The notes under the pieces: model-generated
Database searches by the model: none
Told to the model about the DNA's origin: nothing
Seen by the model: only the letters and a program-made list of their open reading frames with translations
From: Methylobacterium terrae
GTDB lineage: Bacteria; Pseudomonadota; Alphaproteobacteria; Rhizobiales; Beijerinckiaceae
Assembly: GCF_003173755.1 (NCBI RefSeq)
Contig: NZ_CP029553.1
Span: 2,062,501-2,126,500, forward strand
Reading direction: 5' to 3'
DNA length: 64,000 nt
Shown: positions 62,711 to 64,000 of the stretch, in pieces
Numbering within the stretch: position 1 is the stretch's first letter
Layout of the letters: each line of letters starts with the position of its first letter
Made by a program: the position numbers and the translations under genes

Positions 62711-63180
62711 CGCGCGCCTCCCGTCGGTCTCCGGCGCATCATGCGCCGGGCGGGCGCCGCTGTCTGCCGCCCGGGCCGGCTCTCGGCCGGTCTGCATTCC
62801 CGCCGGGCCGACGACGTGCCGGCCCTCGGTGCCTCCGCCGGCACCGGGCTCACCCGCAACCAGGCTTCCATGCCGCGCTCGCTCGCCGGGAGCCTGCGCA
62901 TCACCCGGACGGTGGATGGCAACAGGGGCGTGCACATGCTCCTGTCGAAAGCGACTTTGCCGATATACTAAGCATATACTGGCGCGTCAGCCTCTGGTTG
63001 CCGTCATGTTAATTTGCTTTAATGATTTGCCGATGCGCCGTTTTGTCGGGTACGAGGCAGGAGATCGTCGGGTTTATCTGCTTGACGATTGGTTTCGGCA
63101 TCCCCATATTCGTCAATGACGGTGAGTCGTCGCCGACGATTATAGGAGGGTCTTGTGCGGAATCTTGACAAGATTGGAGT
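62711..63180. other. Intergenic region at the edge of a less GC-rich segment
   Basis: This 470-base region is the transition from GC-rich sequence to a clearly more AT-rich segment beginning near 62950. It contains a direct repeat ATATACT-AAGC-ATATACT at 62963-62980. I see no convincing gene: short frames here have poor codon usage and no ribosome binding sites. The drop in GC and the unrelated gene downstream suggest the border of inserted DNA, but no integrase, tRNA or attachment site is visible. Confidence 0.4.
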
Positions 63181-64000
63181 TTAGCCAGGGTTTGTCGCGG
63201 CCTGCAAATCGGCGAGCGCAACAAATTCGGCCGACTTGACGAGTTCAGCCAAATCCTTGTCGTCCCGCATCTGCTCAATCTCGGATGCGGGATTTTTTGC
63301 ATGAGTCAGGCACGATTTCACGTCCGCGAGGGCTTGCTGGCGCTCGGCGCTCTGGCTGCTCGACAAGAACTTCATCTCATAGTAACAAGCTCTGTTATAG
63401 TAGGCGGCCGAGAAATTCTTGTCTCTCGAAATTTCATTTGCGAAATATTTATTCAAGAGATTGTCGAGTGTGGAGATGGCCGCATCGAACGTTATCTTGT
63501 GCCGCTGGAGCCTCGCGATGTTGATCCAGATGGCGCTGGAAGCTTTGTTGCTGGCCGCCAGTTCCTGTGCGCGATTGAGTAGGTCCTTCCAGATCTGAGG
63601 TTCGGTGCCGGCGGCGCAGGCCTCGATGAGCTGGGCATTGAGCGTCAGGGTATCGAATTCCTCCTTTATGGTTTTGTAGTTATGTTCCGCGGAGGATTTG
63701 GCGCTTTCGGCCTGCTGAATCGCCTTCCTGGCGTCTTCGGCGGCGGCCTGGGCGATGGAATCGACCTCTTCGACCTTGTCCCCGACCTGGGACACGCGGG
63801 TGTCCACCTCGGAGAGCTGCTTCTCGAGGTTCCCCACCATGCGCGGCAGCAGACTGCGCGCGCCGAACCCCGCGATCACGCTGACCGAGATCGATCGCAG
63901 ATACTCATTCAACGTATTGAAATTGTTGAGCCCTCCGATGGCGGTGATAAAGAACAGGAACGCGATCGACCCGGCCGCCCCGATGAGTGAGCTCTGGACG
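63181..64000 (-). CDS. Membrane-anchored coiled-coil protein with helical-repeat C-domain (partial)
   Basis: The reading frame runs through to the right edge without a start, so the gene is partial and continues past 64000. The visible part begins with a transmembrane segment (SLIGAAGSIAFLFFITAIGG), then a second hydrophobic stretch (LRSISVSVIAGFGA), a coiled coil (LEKQLSEVDTRVSQVGDKV to AEHNYKTIKEEF), and a C-terminal domain with TPR-like helix pairs (NRAQELAASNKASSAIW, FSAAYYNRACYYEMKFLSS). It is less GC-rich and has more AT-ended codons than its neighbours. I do not recognise the family. A TTG at 63912 is not the likely start. Confidence 0.6.
   Translation of the reverse strand, partial: VQSSLIGAAGSIAFLFFITAIGGLNNFNTLNEYLRSISVSVIAGFGARSLLPRMVGNLEKQLSEVDTRVSQVGDKVEEVDSIAQAAAEDARKAIQQAESAKSSAEHNYKTIKEEFDTLTLNAQLIEACAAGTEPQIWKDLLNRAQELAASNKASSAIWINIARLQRHKITFDAAISTLDNLLNKYFANEISRDKNFSAAYYNRACYYEMKFLSSSQSAERQQALADVKSCLTHAKNPASEIEQMRDDKDLAELVKSAEFVALADLQAATNPG

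Noticed and set aside
62637..63119. Open frame in the 62.7-63.1 kb gap
   Set aside because: Its first two-thirds are the shadow of the BKACE gene leader, it lacks a ribosome binding site, and no motif is seen.
63120..63180. Terminator after the right-edge gene
   Set aside because: AATCTTGACAAGATT is palindromic but would leave only a five-base stem, too weak to call.

Overview
The window is GC-rich, with strongly G/C-ended codons, long spurious antisense reading frames and short intergenic gaps. These traits, an ispH-thrB pair of the alphaproteobacterial type, a type II homoserine kinase and an HWE-like kinase all suggest a member of the Hyphomicrobiales, most likely Methylobacterium or a close relative. 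This placement is inferred from style and gene content; no rRNA or tRNA is present to confirm it. I saw no CRISPR array, intact insertion sequence, integrase or phage gene.

Region 1 (1-12979) is a surface-polysaccharide locus. It holds the start of a secreted GH5-type glycosidase, a Wzx-like flippase, a WecG/TagA-type glycosyltransferase, a duplicated alpha/beta-hydrolase protein, a GT2 transferase, a FlaA1/PglF-like nucleotide-sugar dehydratase, two tandem CgeB-like glycosyltransferases and a UDP-glucuronate decarboxylase (UDP-xylose supply). A DyP-type peroxidase sits in the middle.

Region 2 (13059-28643) is mostly metabolic: an esterase-like hydrolase, ilvD, a SnoaL-like protein, a GST-fold protein, katG broken by one missing base, a CYTH phosphatase, mqo, a MATE exporter, a CPA2 K+/H+ antiporter, ispH and thrB. 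A 150-bp inverted repeat lies between ispH and thrB. Where rnhA would often follow thrB, there is instead a graveyard of two decayed toxin-antitoxin modules (28708-29390).

Region 3 (29404-45431) carries a SHOCT protein, a GT61 transferase, a PepSY/response regulator/histidine kinase set, two secreted trypsin-like proteases, DoxX, a PAS histidine kinase with an eroded ATPase domain, SufE, oligopeptidase B, HdeD and an EmrAB-type pump.

Region 4 (45760-52973) carries a phosphohexomutase and a tight four-gene minus-strand operon (MDR oxidoreductase, 6-pyruvoyl-tetrahydropterin-synthase-like protein, glycosyltransferase, methyltransferase). The operon diverges from an OpgH-like glucosyltransferase. 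The pterin-synthase homologue has lost its catalytic Cys, His and one zinc ligand, so this operon is the best candidate here for an undescribed pathway. Three tandem hairpins follow opgH.

Region 5 (53337-64000) carries ddl, a LysR regulator divergent from a DctA-like carrier with an altered substrate motif, an M20 amidohydrolase, a DUF3830 protein, a hybrid histidine kinase, a BKACE-family enzyme and, at the right edge, part of a less GC-rich gene for a membrane/coiled-coil protein.
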